DNA of 7,519 bases from Caccousia sp900752115 (GCA_902472225.1 CABRNB010000121.1:1-7519), one strand, 5' to 3'; counted from the first letter of the stretch, positions 1 to 5,152 are shown. The notes: generated by a model from the sequence alone, not told the origin. Translations and numbers: made by a program.

Positions 1-527
1 CGTACCTTTGAGTCCATTGGCCACCGAAGTTTCCACTCAAAATATTCGCTGTGGGAAATGCGGCGGTTATAATAAGCTGTTTGGATTTCTTCCCATTCCT
101 TGAAAAAATTATCCAGCATACCGTTTTCCGTCCAAAGTACGGTGGGAGGGAATGTGCTGCACGGGATGGTCAGATTTCCATGCAGGCAGGGTTCCACGCT
201 TTCTTGTTCCTCTTGAAAATCGTCCCGCCAGCAATCTGGATCGTCAAATTGAATGGTGGTAAGACGAAACATGCCGGATGCTTCTTCATCCATCCAGAAA
301 AGAGTCTCCATCACACCGGAGAGATATCCCGCGTCAGGTTCAAGAAGAGCCAGCCGGGAGATACGGAATACCTCCGCCATCTTCTCCAGCAGTGCCGCTT
401 TCGGCACGCGATATCCCATCTCATACTGGGCGATGCGATTGGCAGTCAGGCCGACCGCGTCGCCCAGTTCTTTTTGCGTCATGCCGCGGTGCTGACGGAT
501 GCGCTTAATTTTTTCTCCTGTGGTCAT
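1..527 (-). CDS. XRE-family (Cro/C1-like) HTH transcriptional regulator, 3' end cut by window edge
   Basis: An open minus-strand frame of 175 codons starts at ATG 527-525 and runs off the window without a stop. Residues 5-60 form a Cro/C1-type helix-turn-helix: helix 2 is TQKELGDAVG (17-26) and the recognition helix is LTANRIAQYEMG (27-38). Residues 70-175 form an acidic, aromatic-rich C-terminal domain that I do not recognise as an enzyme; it probably serves oligomerisation or ligand sensing. A strong Shine-Dalgarno (AAGGGGAG on the minus strand, about 536-543) and a consensus-like promoter precede the start. The gene is divergent from the HTH-ATPase operon and the intervening DNA carries three operator-like repeats, so it is probably the element's repressor, likely also autoregulated (inference). 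There is no LexA/CI-type peptidase motif in the visible part. The C-terminus is missing, perhaps only a short stretch. Confidence 0.92.
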   Translation of the reverse strand, partial: MTTGEKIKRIRQHRGMTQKELGDAVGLTANRIAQYEMGYRVPKAALLEKMAEVFRISRLALLEPDAGYLSGVMETLFWMDEEASGMFRLTTIQFDDPDCWRDDFQEEQESVEPCLHGNLTIPCSTFPPTVLWTENGMLDNFFKEWEEIQTAYYNRRISHSEYFEWKLRWPMDSKV

Positions 528-558
528 GGCAGGCTCCCCTTCCCAGCTTTCTGTCCTT

Positions 559-587
559 ATTGTACCCAAATCAGGTCGAAATGTAAA
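559..587 (-). promoter_or_regulatory. Sigma-A promoter of the XRE repressor gene
   Basis: On the minus strand the -35 box is TTTACA (587-582) and the -10 box is TACAAT (564-559), with exactly 17 bp between them. Expected transcription start is near 552, about 25 nt upstream of the repressor ATG, leaving room for its Shine-Dalgarno. The -35 box lies only 8 bp from the first operator-like repeat (595-614), so the repressor could control its own promoter. Confidence 0.8.
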
Positions 588-594
588 GAAATAA

Positions 595-668
595 TTAACT
601 TTTATGCGAACTATCTTGACATTCGCCTTTTTGTGAACTATTCTATGATTAACGTTTTTGCGAAATAA
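595..668. promoter_or_regulatory. Three operator-like repeats at 27-bp spacing
   Basis: Three related 20-bp sites lie at 595-614, 622-641 and 649-668. Each reads TT(AA/CG)C, six mostly T bases, then G(C/T)GAA and an AT-rich end. The start-to-start distance is 27 bp in both steps. The middle site has the clearest dyad, TTCGC-N6-GTGAA. Relative to the rightward promoter, the first site lies just upstream of the -35 box, the second covers the spacer and -10, and the third covers the transcription start. Multiple evenly spaced operators between divergent promoters are typical of phage-type repressors. Binding by the XRE protein is inferred. Confidence 0.72.
616..644 (+). promoter_or_regulatory. 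Sigma-A promoter of the HTH-ATPase operon
   Basis: A perfect TTGACA -35 (616-621) is followed after 17 bp by a TATTCT -10 (639-644). Transcription would start near 651 and leave a leader of about 150 nt before the HTH gene. The promoter is interleaved with the three operator-like repeats, so repressor binding would block RNA polymerase. Confidence 0.75.
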
Positions 669-803
669 AAGTCATGAAAGAGGGAAGGAGGGATTTCGCC
701 TGAACTGACTGGCGACCATTCCAGAGAACAACCACCATGAACAGCCCGAAAAGGAGGGATCATCGACAACAGACGGGAAATCACAGAGAAGGAAATCAAA
801 TCC

Positions 804-1172
804 ATGTATCCCCTGATTTTTTCCGACTATCCCGACATTGTGACCGTGCGGGACCTGCAGAAAATGCTCGGCATCAGCCGCCACGCGGTGTACGATTTGC
901 TGGCGGAGGGGGAGCTGGGAGGCATTCGGCTGGGGAACGCCTATCGTATACCAAAGCTGAATGTGGTGCGATATGTGCTGACAAAAAGCGCAGGACGTCC
1001 AGCCTTTTGTTCCCGCTTCTGCGGCCACAGGACGGCGCTATCCACGAAGGAGGAGGTTTCCCCCGAAAGCCTCCCAAAGTCCCGTGTGTGCGCCATACAG
1101 AGGGAGTTGTGCGGGAGAAAACCGACAATAACAATGCAAGGAGGAAATTGTGCAGACAAACGAACCGATTGA
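804..1172 (+). CDS. Small helix-turn-helix DNA-binding protein, excisionase/AlpA-like
   Basis: 122 residues from ATG 804. Residues 13-60 match the excisionase/MerR-type winged HTH (HTH_17): VTVRDLQKMLGISRHAVYDL is the HTH and the following GGIRLGNAYRIPK is the wing. Such proteins act as recombination directionality factors or activators in integrative elements. Residues 61-122 are cysteine- and arginine-containing with no recognisable domain. The gene overlaps the ATPase gene by 23 bp, implying translational coupling. The start is uncertain. ATG 804 has only a weak AAGGA site upstream, while a strong AAGGAGGG (751-758) stands just before an in-frame ATC at 762, which would add 14 residues (DNRREITEKEIKS after the initiator). 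Function as Xis is inferred from family and context; it could instead activate the operon. Confidence 0.82.
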   Translation: MYPLIFSDYPDIVTVRDLQKMLGISRHAVYDLLAEGELGGIRLGNAYRIPKLNVVRYVLTKSAGRPAFCSRFCGHRTALSTKEEVSPESLPKSRVCAIQRELCGRKPTITMQGGNCADKRTD

Positions 1173-2247
1173 TGCAGAAGCCCTGCTGGCTACCCCAATG
1201 CCGCCGGTGCGGTGGATCATTCCTGATCTGCTTCCCGCAGGGCTTTCCCTGCTTGCGGGAGCCAGCAAGACAGGGAAAAGCTGGTTGTGCCTGTGGCTCT
1301 GCCTGCAGCTTGCGCGGGGCGGAGAGGTGTGGGGACGATCCACGGAGCCGCAAACTGTTCTATATCTTTGTCTGGAGGATACATATGCCCGCATTCAGGC
1401 GAGGCTGTTCCATTTGACGGACGATGTTGTTCCCAGCCGGTTATATTTCCAGACCGGATGTGAATCGATTGGAGAAGGACTGGAGCTTCAGCTGGAAAAA
1501 TTCCTCAGACAGCATCCGGATACGGCTCTGATAGTGATTGATACGCTGCAAAAGGTACGGGCCGCCGATCCGTCCAGCGGAGCCTACGCGAGCGACTATC
1601 AGGATATGAGCGCGCTGAAATCTCTGGCAGATCGCCACCGCATCGGAATGCTTCTGGTGCACCATCTTCGCAAGCAGGGAGCCGCCGATCCTTTTCATCA
1701 GATATCCGGTTCCAACGGCCTGATGGGCGCGGCAGATACCATCTGGCTGCTGCAGCGTCAACGCATGAGTACCGCGGCACGACTGCTGGTGACAGGTCGG
1801 GATATGGACAGCCGTACGCTGCATGTGCAGGCAGAGGACTGCGTGTGGCAGCTGATTGACGAGGAGACGGCGGGAGAGCAGGCCGAACGGGCAGTTCCTG
1901 TATGGCTGTGGAAGATTGCGGATTTTCTGCAGGCTGCCGGATCCTGGGAGGGGACCGCGAGCGATCTGCTGGCTGCTGCGGGACTTTCCGAGCCGCAGCC
2001 CAATCTGCTCACGCGCAGGCTTGTGGAGCATTACTACACGGTGTTCGCTCCGCGTGGGATCCATTATGAGAGCCGTCGCACAGCCAGAGCCAGGTGGATG
2101 ATCTTCCGGTGTGACGGTTGTGACGGGAATGACGATGAAACAGAGAGTCCCTCCTGCGCTGCGGGTACCGCGGAAGCATCGTCACCTGCGTCATCATCGT
2201 CATTGGAAGAAACGTCATCTGGTGAAAACCAAGTGTCGCAAGCATAG
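1150..2247 (+). CDS. RepA-like AAA (AAA_25, RecA-fold) ATPase
   Basis: 365 residues from a GTG start with an ideal Shine-Dalgarno (AAGGAGG 1138-1144, 5 nt away). Residues 25-235 form a RecA-fold NTPase: Walker A GASKTGKS (37-44), a LEDT segment (75-78), Walker B LIVIDT (127-132), and a sensor-like strand ending LLVHH (168-172). This is the RepA/AAA_25 group, hexameric helicase-like ATPases in plasmid and mobile-element replication. Residues 250-318 look like a C-terminal winged helix, probably for DNA binding. The last 45 residues are disordered (CDGCDGNDD, then Ser/Glu/Ala-rich) and are encoded by a 9-bp-periodic DNA repeat. It lies between the HTH and integrase genes. A role in replicating the excised element is inferred. 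No primase domain is present. Confidence 0.88.
   Translation: MQTNEPIDAEALLATPMPPVRWIIPDLLPAGLSLLAGASKTGKSWLCLWLCLQLARGGEVWGRSTEPQTVLYLCLEDTYARIQARLFHLTDDVVPSRLYFQTGCESIGEGLELQLEKFLRQHPDTALIVIDTLQKVRAADPSSGAYASDYQDMSALKSLADRHRIGMLLVHHLRKQGAADPFHQISGSNGLMGAADTIWLLQRQRMSTAARLLVTGRDMDSRTLHVQAEDCVWQLIDEETAGEQAERAVPVWLWKIADFLQAAGSWEGTASDLLAAAGLSEPQPNLLTRRLVEHYYTVFAPRGIHYESRRTARARWMIFRCDGCDGNDDETESPSCAAGTAEASSPASSSSLEETSSGENQVSQA
2112..2217. repeat. 9-bp-periodic TGACG/CGTCA repeat array (iteron-like)
   Basis: TGACG begins at 2112, 2121 and 2130. The complement CGTCA begins at 2180, 2189, 2198 and again at 2213. The first three and next three units are each spaced exactly 9 bp and are symmetrical about position 2157. 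A perfect 11-bp inverted repeat in another register, AATGACGATGA (2128-2138) with TCATCGTCATT (2194-2204), overlaps them. The array sits in the last 130 bp of the ATPase gene and encodes its low-complexity tail. Iterons in or beside rep genes bind initiators in plasmids; that role here is inference. Confidence 0.6.
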
Positions 2248-2266
2248 CGTTTGGATATCCAAACGC
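2247..2266. repeat. Perfect 20-bp palindrome at the ATPase stop codon
   Basis: The arms GCGTTTGGAT (2247-2256) and ATCCAAACGC (2257-2266) are exact reverse complements and begin on the last base of the ATPase stop codon. AAACGCGTTT (2261-2270) forms a second, overlapping palindrome. No T-run follows directly, so it is not a typical terminator. It could be a protein-binding site or a cruciform. Confidence 0.65.
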
Positions 2267-2270
2267 GTTT

Positions 2271-2286
2271 CGGGGGCAGTCCCCCG
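2271..2286. repeat. G/C hairpin CGGGGG-CAGT-CCCCCG
   Basis: A 6-bp perfect G/C stem with a CAGT loop lies 4 bp after the 20-bp palindrome and is followed by a further C-run and TTTGT. On the plus strand it could weakly terminate or attenuate ATPase transcription, but the following bases are not U-rich enough for a confident terminator. Confidence 0.45.
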
Positions 2287-2318
2287 TCCCCCTTTGTCCT
2301 GATCCACAGCACAGAAAA

Positions 2319-2348
2319 GCCCGCGCCGGAACAAGTTCTGACGCGGGC
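2319..2348 (-). terminator. Hairpin with terminator form on the minus strand
   Basis: GCCCGCG (2319-2325) pairs with CGCGGGC (2342-2348). An inner 5-bp stem (2327-2331 with 2336-2340, one G-T pair) closes a CAAG loop. On the minus strand the stem is followed by TTTT (2318-2315), as in a Rho-independent terminator. On the plus strand the next bases are GATTCT, so rightward read-through into the integrase is possible. No minus-strand gene ends here in the window; it may stop antisense transcription from the integrase side. Confidence 0.45.
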
Positions 2349-2431
2349 GATTCTATCGATTTGTACCCAATGAACGGAAAATCCCTTATGCAGTTTCGTG
2401 ATAGCTTTCTTCCCCGTGTGGAGGTATTCTT

Positions 2432-2602
2432 ATGGTGGACCCGGAGGAAGAAAAATCAAAAAGAAAAAGGAGAGATGCCAATGGTAGCAGGCCGACTGCA
2501 GGAGAAAAACGGATTTTATTATATGGTGCTCAGTTATACGGACGCAAACGGAAAGCGGAAGCAGCCTTGGGTTTCCACAGGGCTGCCGGTGAAGGGCAAT
2601 AA
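2432..2602 (+). CDS. Possible small ORF overlapping the integrase start (doubtful)
   Basis: ATG 2432 has a GGAGG (2420-2424) 7 nt upstream and opens 56 codons ending at TAA 2600-2602, out of frame with the integrase. The N-terminus is strongly charged (MVDPEEEKSKRKRRD). No family is recognised and two thirds of it lies inside the integrase gene. It could be a leader peptide whose translation passes over the integrase ribosome-binding site, or chance. Confidence 0.2.
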   Translation: MVDPEEEKSKRKRRDANGSRPTAGEKRILLYGAQLYGRKRKAEAALGFHRAAGEGQ

Positions 2603-3650
2603 GAAAAGGGCGGAGGAAATGCTCAGCGAGCTGCGCCAAAGCTTCGCGCCGCACAAAGTGGTAAAGACAGGAGAGCTCAGTCCCAATATGCTGTTCAGCG
2701 ATTATATGCTCCACTGGCTGAAAATCATTCGCTCAGCGGTGCAGGAAACCACATGGTCCTCCTATTGCTTCAATGTGAAGGATCACATCGTTCCGTACTT
2801 TGAGGCGACCGAAATCACGCTGGGAGAGCTTCGGGCGAGTCATATCCAGAGTTTTTACCTGCACGAGCTGGAAACGCTCAAAGCCACAAGCGTTCTGCGT
2901 TTCCATGCAAATCTGCACAAGGCGCTGAAATATGCGGTTAAGCTGGATTTAATTCCGGGCAATCCGGTGGACAAGGTGGAACGTCCCAAGGCGGAGAAAT
3001 ATCTGGCGTCCTATTACACGGCTGAGGAGCTGGAGCAGCTGTTTGAGGCGGCGCGCGGACATAAGCTGGAGCTCATCATTCAATTCGCGGCCTTTTATGG
3101 GCTGCGCCGAGGGGAAGTGCTGGGCCTGCGGTGGGAAGCGGTGGATTTTGAAGCCGGTACGCTGACCATCCGCCATATCGTGACGAACGTCAGCATTGAC
3201 GGGAAACGCGTCCTGGTGGAGGCCGACCGTGCCAAAACAAAATCCAGTCTGCGCACGCTGCCGCTTGTCCCCGGATTCGCCGATCGCCTGCGGGAGCTTA
3301 AAGCGCAGCAGGCCGCTTACGAGAAGCTCTGCGGCAACAGCTACAACCGGAAATTTAAAGGATATCTGTTCGTGGATGAGATGGGAAACCTCATTCTGCC
3401 GAATTATGTGACCGGGGCATTTGCAAAGCTTTTGGAAAGCCATGGCCTGCGGAAGATCCGCTTCCATGATCTTCGTCACAGCTGCGCGAGCCTGCTGCTC
3501 AAGCAGGGTGTGCCGATGAAGCAGATTCAGGAGTGGCTCGGACACAGCGATATTTCCACTACCGCCAACATCTATGCTCATCTGGACTCGCAGTCCAAGC
3601 AGCTGAGCGCGGAAACCATGGAAAGGACGCTGGCGCTGCCGGGGAAGTAA
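2481..3650 (+). CDS. Tyrosine recombinase / phage-type integrase
   Basis: 389 residues from ATG 2481, chosen because AAAGGAG (2466-2472) is 8 nt upstream; ATG 2475 is too close to it, and the frame's extension back to 2361 lacks a good start. The N-terminus (about 4-60) resembles an AP2-like/arm-binding domain (YYMVLSYTDANGKRKQ). Residues 70-155 are the SAM-like core-binding domain. Residues 175-385 are the catalytic domain with Arg209 (GLRRGE), Lys252/254 region, His329-x-x-Arg332 (HDLRH), His355 (WLGHS) and nucleophile Tyr365 (NIYAHL). All catalytic residues are present, so the enzyme should be active. Length matches the usual 380-400 of Firmicutes ICE/prophage integrases. It ends 86 bp from a tRNA-Ser 3' end, the likely attachment target. 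No convincing promoter of its own is seen; it may be read through from the ATPase gene. Confidence 0.95.
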   Translation: MVAGRLQEKNGFYYMVLSYTDANGKRKQPWVSTGLPVKGNKKRAEEMLSELRQSFAPHKVVKTGELSPNMLFSDYMLHWLKIIRSAVQETTWSSYCFNVKDHIVPYFEATEITLGELRASHIQSFYLHELETLKATSVLRFHANLHKALKYAVKLDLIPGNPVDKVERPKAEKYLASYYTAEELEQLFEAARGHKLELIIQFAAFYGLRRGEVLGLRWEAVDFEAGTLTIRHIVTNVSIDGKRVLVEADRAKTKSSLRTLPLVPGFADRLRELKAQQAAYEKLCGNSYNRKFKGYLFVDEMGNLILPNYVTGAFAKLLESHGLRKIRFHDLRHSCASLLLKQGVPMKQIQEWLGHSDISTTANIYAHLDSQSKQLSAETMERTLALPGK

Positions 3651-3696
3651 AATAAAAGCGCACGATACCATCGCGAGCCAACGGGCAAAAGAAAAA

Positions 3697-3732
3697 GCTG
3701 AGCCCGGAACGCGAATTGCGTCCAGGCTCAGC
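3697..3732 (-). terminator. Rho-independent terminator downstream of tRNA-Ser
   Basis: GCTGAGCC (3697-3704) pairs with GGCTCAGC (3725-3732). Additional inner pairs (3706-3708 with 3721-3723, 3710-3712 with 3718-3720) close a GAATT loop. On the minus strand the stem is followed directly by TTTTTCTTTT (3696-3687). It begins five bases after the tRNA CCA end. An alternative small hairpin, CCAGGC-TGA-GCCTGG on the minus strand, would compete with its first arm. Confidence 0.82.
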
Positions 3733-3736
3733 CTGG

Positions 3737-3790
3737 TGGCGGAAGCGGTGGGATTCGAACCCACGAGCCCTTGCGGACTACCTGATTTCG
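3737..3790. other. Presumed attachment site (att) within the tRNA-Ser 3' half
   Basis: Inferred from the tyrosine recombinase gene lying immediately beside the tRNA 3' end. Recombinases of this class commonly use the T-loop/3' end or the anticodon region as core, and the element restores the tRNA end. The exact core cannot be defined because the second att copy is outside the window. Confidence 0.45.
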
Positions 3791-3825
3791 AGTCAGGCCC
3801 GTTATGACCACTTCGATACGCTTCC
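3737..3825 (-). tRNA. tRNA-Ser (anticodon CGA)
   Basis: A type II tRNA of 89 nt on the minus strand. The acceptor GGAAGCG (3825-3819) pairs with CGCTTCC (3747-3741). Discriminator G is at 3740 and an encoded CCA at 3739-3737. The anticodon stem CCTGA/TCAGG encloses loop CTCGAAA, with anticodon CGA at 3790-3788 reading UCG serine codons. A long variable arm is present (GTCCGCAAGGGC region), as expected for serine. The T arm carries GGTTCGAATCC. The 3' end faces the integrase gene, so this is the presumed integration target, and the full gene is intact in the integrated state. Confidence 0.95.
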
Positions 3826-3867
3826 ATCTTCTCGCCGCCGCGTTATACGCTCCGGCCAGTATCCTAT

Positions 3868-3896
3868 ATTTTATAGAATTCTCGAGGAAATGTCAA
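3868..3896 (-). promoter_or_regulatory. Promoter of tRNA-Ser
   Basis: On the minus strand TTGACA (3896-3891), a 17-bp spacer and TAAAAT (3873-3868) form a near-consensus sigma-A promoter. Transcription would start near 3861, about 36 nt upstream of the mature tRNA 5' end at 3825. The tRNA keeps its own promoter despite the adjacent insertion. Confidence 0.82.
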
Positions 3897-3943
3897 GGGG
3901 AATTTCATCTCTGCATTGCCTGCAAATTCGCATGTATATCGCC

Positions 3944-3969
3944 GCATAGGCATCATAAAATGTCTATGC
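3944..3969. repeat. Hairpin in the tRNA-Ser/isomerase gap
   Basis: GCATAGGCAT (3944-3953) pairs with ATGTCTATGC (3960-3969) with one G-T pair around a CATAAA loop. No T-run follows on either strand, so it is not an ordinary terminator. The surrounding 3897-4130 holds no supportable gene; function is unknown. Confidence 0.4.
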
Positions 3970-4137
3970 TCCCCTAACCCGCGCTTTTTGGCTTTACCAT
4001 TCCTTCAAGATATCAAAACCTGACGCACAGCTCCGAAACACACAGTCCCGAAAGGATACGGCAGCACAACGGAAAACCGGCAAACCGACGATCGCAGGAA
4101 AGGCGAATTTCTGTCATGCATTGAGCCAATTTTGACA

Positions 4138-4167
4138 TTGCCCCAGCCACCGGGCTCCCGATATACT
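4138..4167 (+). promoter_or_regulatory. Probable promoter of the sugar isomerase gene
   Basis: A clear -10 box TATACT is at 4162-4167. The best -35 at acceptable distance is TTGCCC (4138-4143, 18-bp spacer). A perfect TTGACA at 4132-4137 is 24 bp away, too far for normal use. Transcription would start near 4174, about 39 nt before the ATG. Confidence 0.5.
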
Positions 4168-4212
4168 AAAGTCACAGGGTTTTGCCCGAAAGAATGATGG
4201 GAGGAATAAAGC

Positions 4213-5088
4213 ATGAAACAAATTGAAATCGGCGCCTGCGTTCCCGGCAGCGACACAAAAACCTGGCTTGCGCCGCTTGTGGAGGCGGGCTTCGAGTGCG
4301 TCGCGCTGAATTTCCATATGAGCCTGGGCGGAACGGATCTGCATGCGCTGGCGGAGCAGGTCATGCCGTATCTGCGGGAGAAGGGCGTGCGCGTTGCGAC
4401 AATCGGCTATTACTGCAACCCGATTGAAAACACAGAGCAGCGGAAAACACTCGAATCGGTGATTGACGCGGCCCCGCTGTTCGGCGCGCCGATGGTTTCC
4501 ACCTTTGCAGGTGCATACGAAGGGGAACCGGTCGAAAAAGCCATCCCCAAATTCGGCGAAGTATTCCGCGAGCTGGGAAAGCGCGCCGCGGACAACGGCC
4601 TGAAAATTGCGATTGAAAACTGCCCCATGGACGGCACCTGGCAGCGCGCGACATGCAACATCGCCTTCCATCCGAAGGCATGGGAAATGATGTTTGAGGC
4701 GGTTCCGGAACAGAATGTCGGTCTGGAATGGGAGCCGGGACATCAGAGCATCCAGCTGATCGATCCGGTCTCTCAGCTGCGGGAATGGATCGGTACGGGA
4801 AGGATCCTGCACATGCATGGCAAGGACTGCACGACGGACTGGGACGCTGTGCGCCGGTACGGCGTTCTGGGAGCCGTTCCGTTTGCCAAGCAGCGCACAC
4901 CCGGCTTCGGTGACACCGACTGGCGCCAGATTCTCTCCATTCTCCGCGAGGGAGGCTATGAATCCGACATCTGCGTCGAGGGATTCCACGATCCCGTGTA
5001 CCGCGGAGAATTGGAAATGACCGGGCAGCTGCACGCCCTCCGTTACCTGAAATGGTGCCGCGGCGGGGATTTTGCGCCCAATCCGTAA
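4213..5088 (+). CDS. Sugar phosphate isomerase/epimerase-like TIM-barrel protein (COG1082)
   Basis: 291 residues from ATG 4213, with GGGAGGA (4199-4205) about 8 nt upstream. It is a full-length xylose-isomerase-like TIM barrel (AP_endonuc_2 fold). Likely divalent-metal ligands are Glu135 (IAIENCP), Glu174 and His177 (LEWEPGHQ), the His200/His202 region (LHMHGKD), and Glu256 (CVEGFHD). GFGDTDW (231-237) is the usual loop before the last strands. There is no signal peptide, so it is cytoplasmic. Such enzymes interconvert keto-sugars, inositols or sugar derivatives; the substrate cannot be read from sequence. It appears monocistronic, with a separate promoter before the downstream amylase, so a shared pathway is only a possibility. 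No strong terminator is seen after it. Confidence 0.88.
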   Translation: MKQIEIGACVPGSDTKTWLAPLVEAGFECVALNFHMSLGGTDLHALAEQVMPYLREKGVRVATIGYYCNPIENTEQRKTLESVIDAAPLFGAPMVSTFAGAYEGEPVEKAIPKFGEVFRELGKRAADNGLKIAIENCPMDGTWQRATCNIAFHPKAWEMMFEAVPEQNVGLEWEPGHQSIQLIDPVSQLREWIGTGRILHMHGKDCTTDWDAVRRYGVLGAVPFAKQRTPGFGDTDWRQILSILREGGYESDICVEGFHDPVYRGELEMTGQLHALRYLKWCRGGDFAPNP

Positions 5089-5114
5089 GACGCCGGGGGC
5101 ATACCCAACGTGCG

Positions 5115-5131
5115 TGAAAACGGTTTTTTCA
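5115..5131. promoter_or_regulatory. cre-like dyad upstream of the amylase promoter
   Basis: TGAAAACGGTTTTTTCA has inverted ends TGAAAA/TTTTCA. Its first ten bases fit the CcpA catabolite-responsive consensus TGAAANCGNT, but the right half is three bases too long. It lies about 20 bp upstream of the amylase -35 region. Catabolite control is plausible for this gene but unproven; a weak terminator of the isomerase gene is another reading. Confidence 0.3.
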
Positions 5132-5152
5132 ATCTTCCCGCGCAAAGAGCAT

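Larger units (their letters stand above)
1..3736. mobile_element. Integrated genetic element, integrase-proximal end (left end outside window)
   Basis: Seen: a divergent XRE repressor, a small HTH protein, a RepA-like AAA ATPase and a tyrosine recombinase lie together, and the recombinase is next to the 3' end of a tRNA-Ser gene. This set is the regulation, excision, replication and integration core of integrative mobilizable elements, ICEs and phage satellites. The right boundary is inferred to be at or inside the tRNA-Ser 3' half (about 3737-3790). The left boundary and any cargo lie outside the window. No relaxase, coupling protein, terminase or capsid gene is visible, so whether it is an IME, an ICE or a phage satellite cannot be decided here. 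Confidence 0.7.

Noticed and set aside
51..668. 205-codon plus-strand ORF at the left end
   Set aside because: It is antisense to the XRE regulator, which has a clear HTH, ribosome site and promoter, and it continues through the operator region.
737..1417. 226-codon plus-strand ORF across the HTH and ATPase genes
   Set aside because: Its ATG lacks a ribosome site, its composition is Arg/Gly/Cys-rich without any domain, and it covers the HTH motif and Walker A region of genes in other frames.
2112..2217. CRISPR-like array
   Set aside because: Units are 5 bp at 9-bp steps with no spacers of CRISPR length and no cas genes; iteron-like or coding repeat is a better description.
2361..2480. 40-residue upstream extension of the integrase
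   Set aside because: The text MYPMNGKSLMQFRDSF is not integrase-like and lacks a ribosome site, while ATG 2481 has AAAGGAG at 8 nt.
2949..3827. 292-codon minus-strand ORF starting MEAYRSGHNGPDSKSG
   Set aside because: Its first part is a translation of tRNA-Ser and its remainder is antisense to the integrase, whose catalytic motifs are intact.
3716..3949. Plus-strand ORF with KRWDSNPRALADYLISSQARYD
   Set aside because: It is an antisense translation of tRNA-Ser with no ribosome site.
4132..4167. TTGACA (4132-4137) paired with TATACT (4162-4167) as one promoter
   Set aside because: The 24-bp spacing is too long for a sigma-A promoter; a weaker TTGCCC at 18-bp spacing was used instead.
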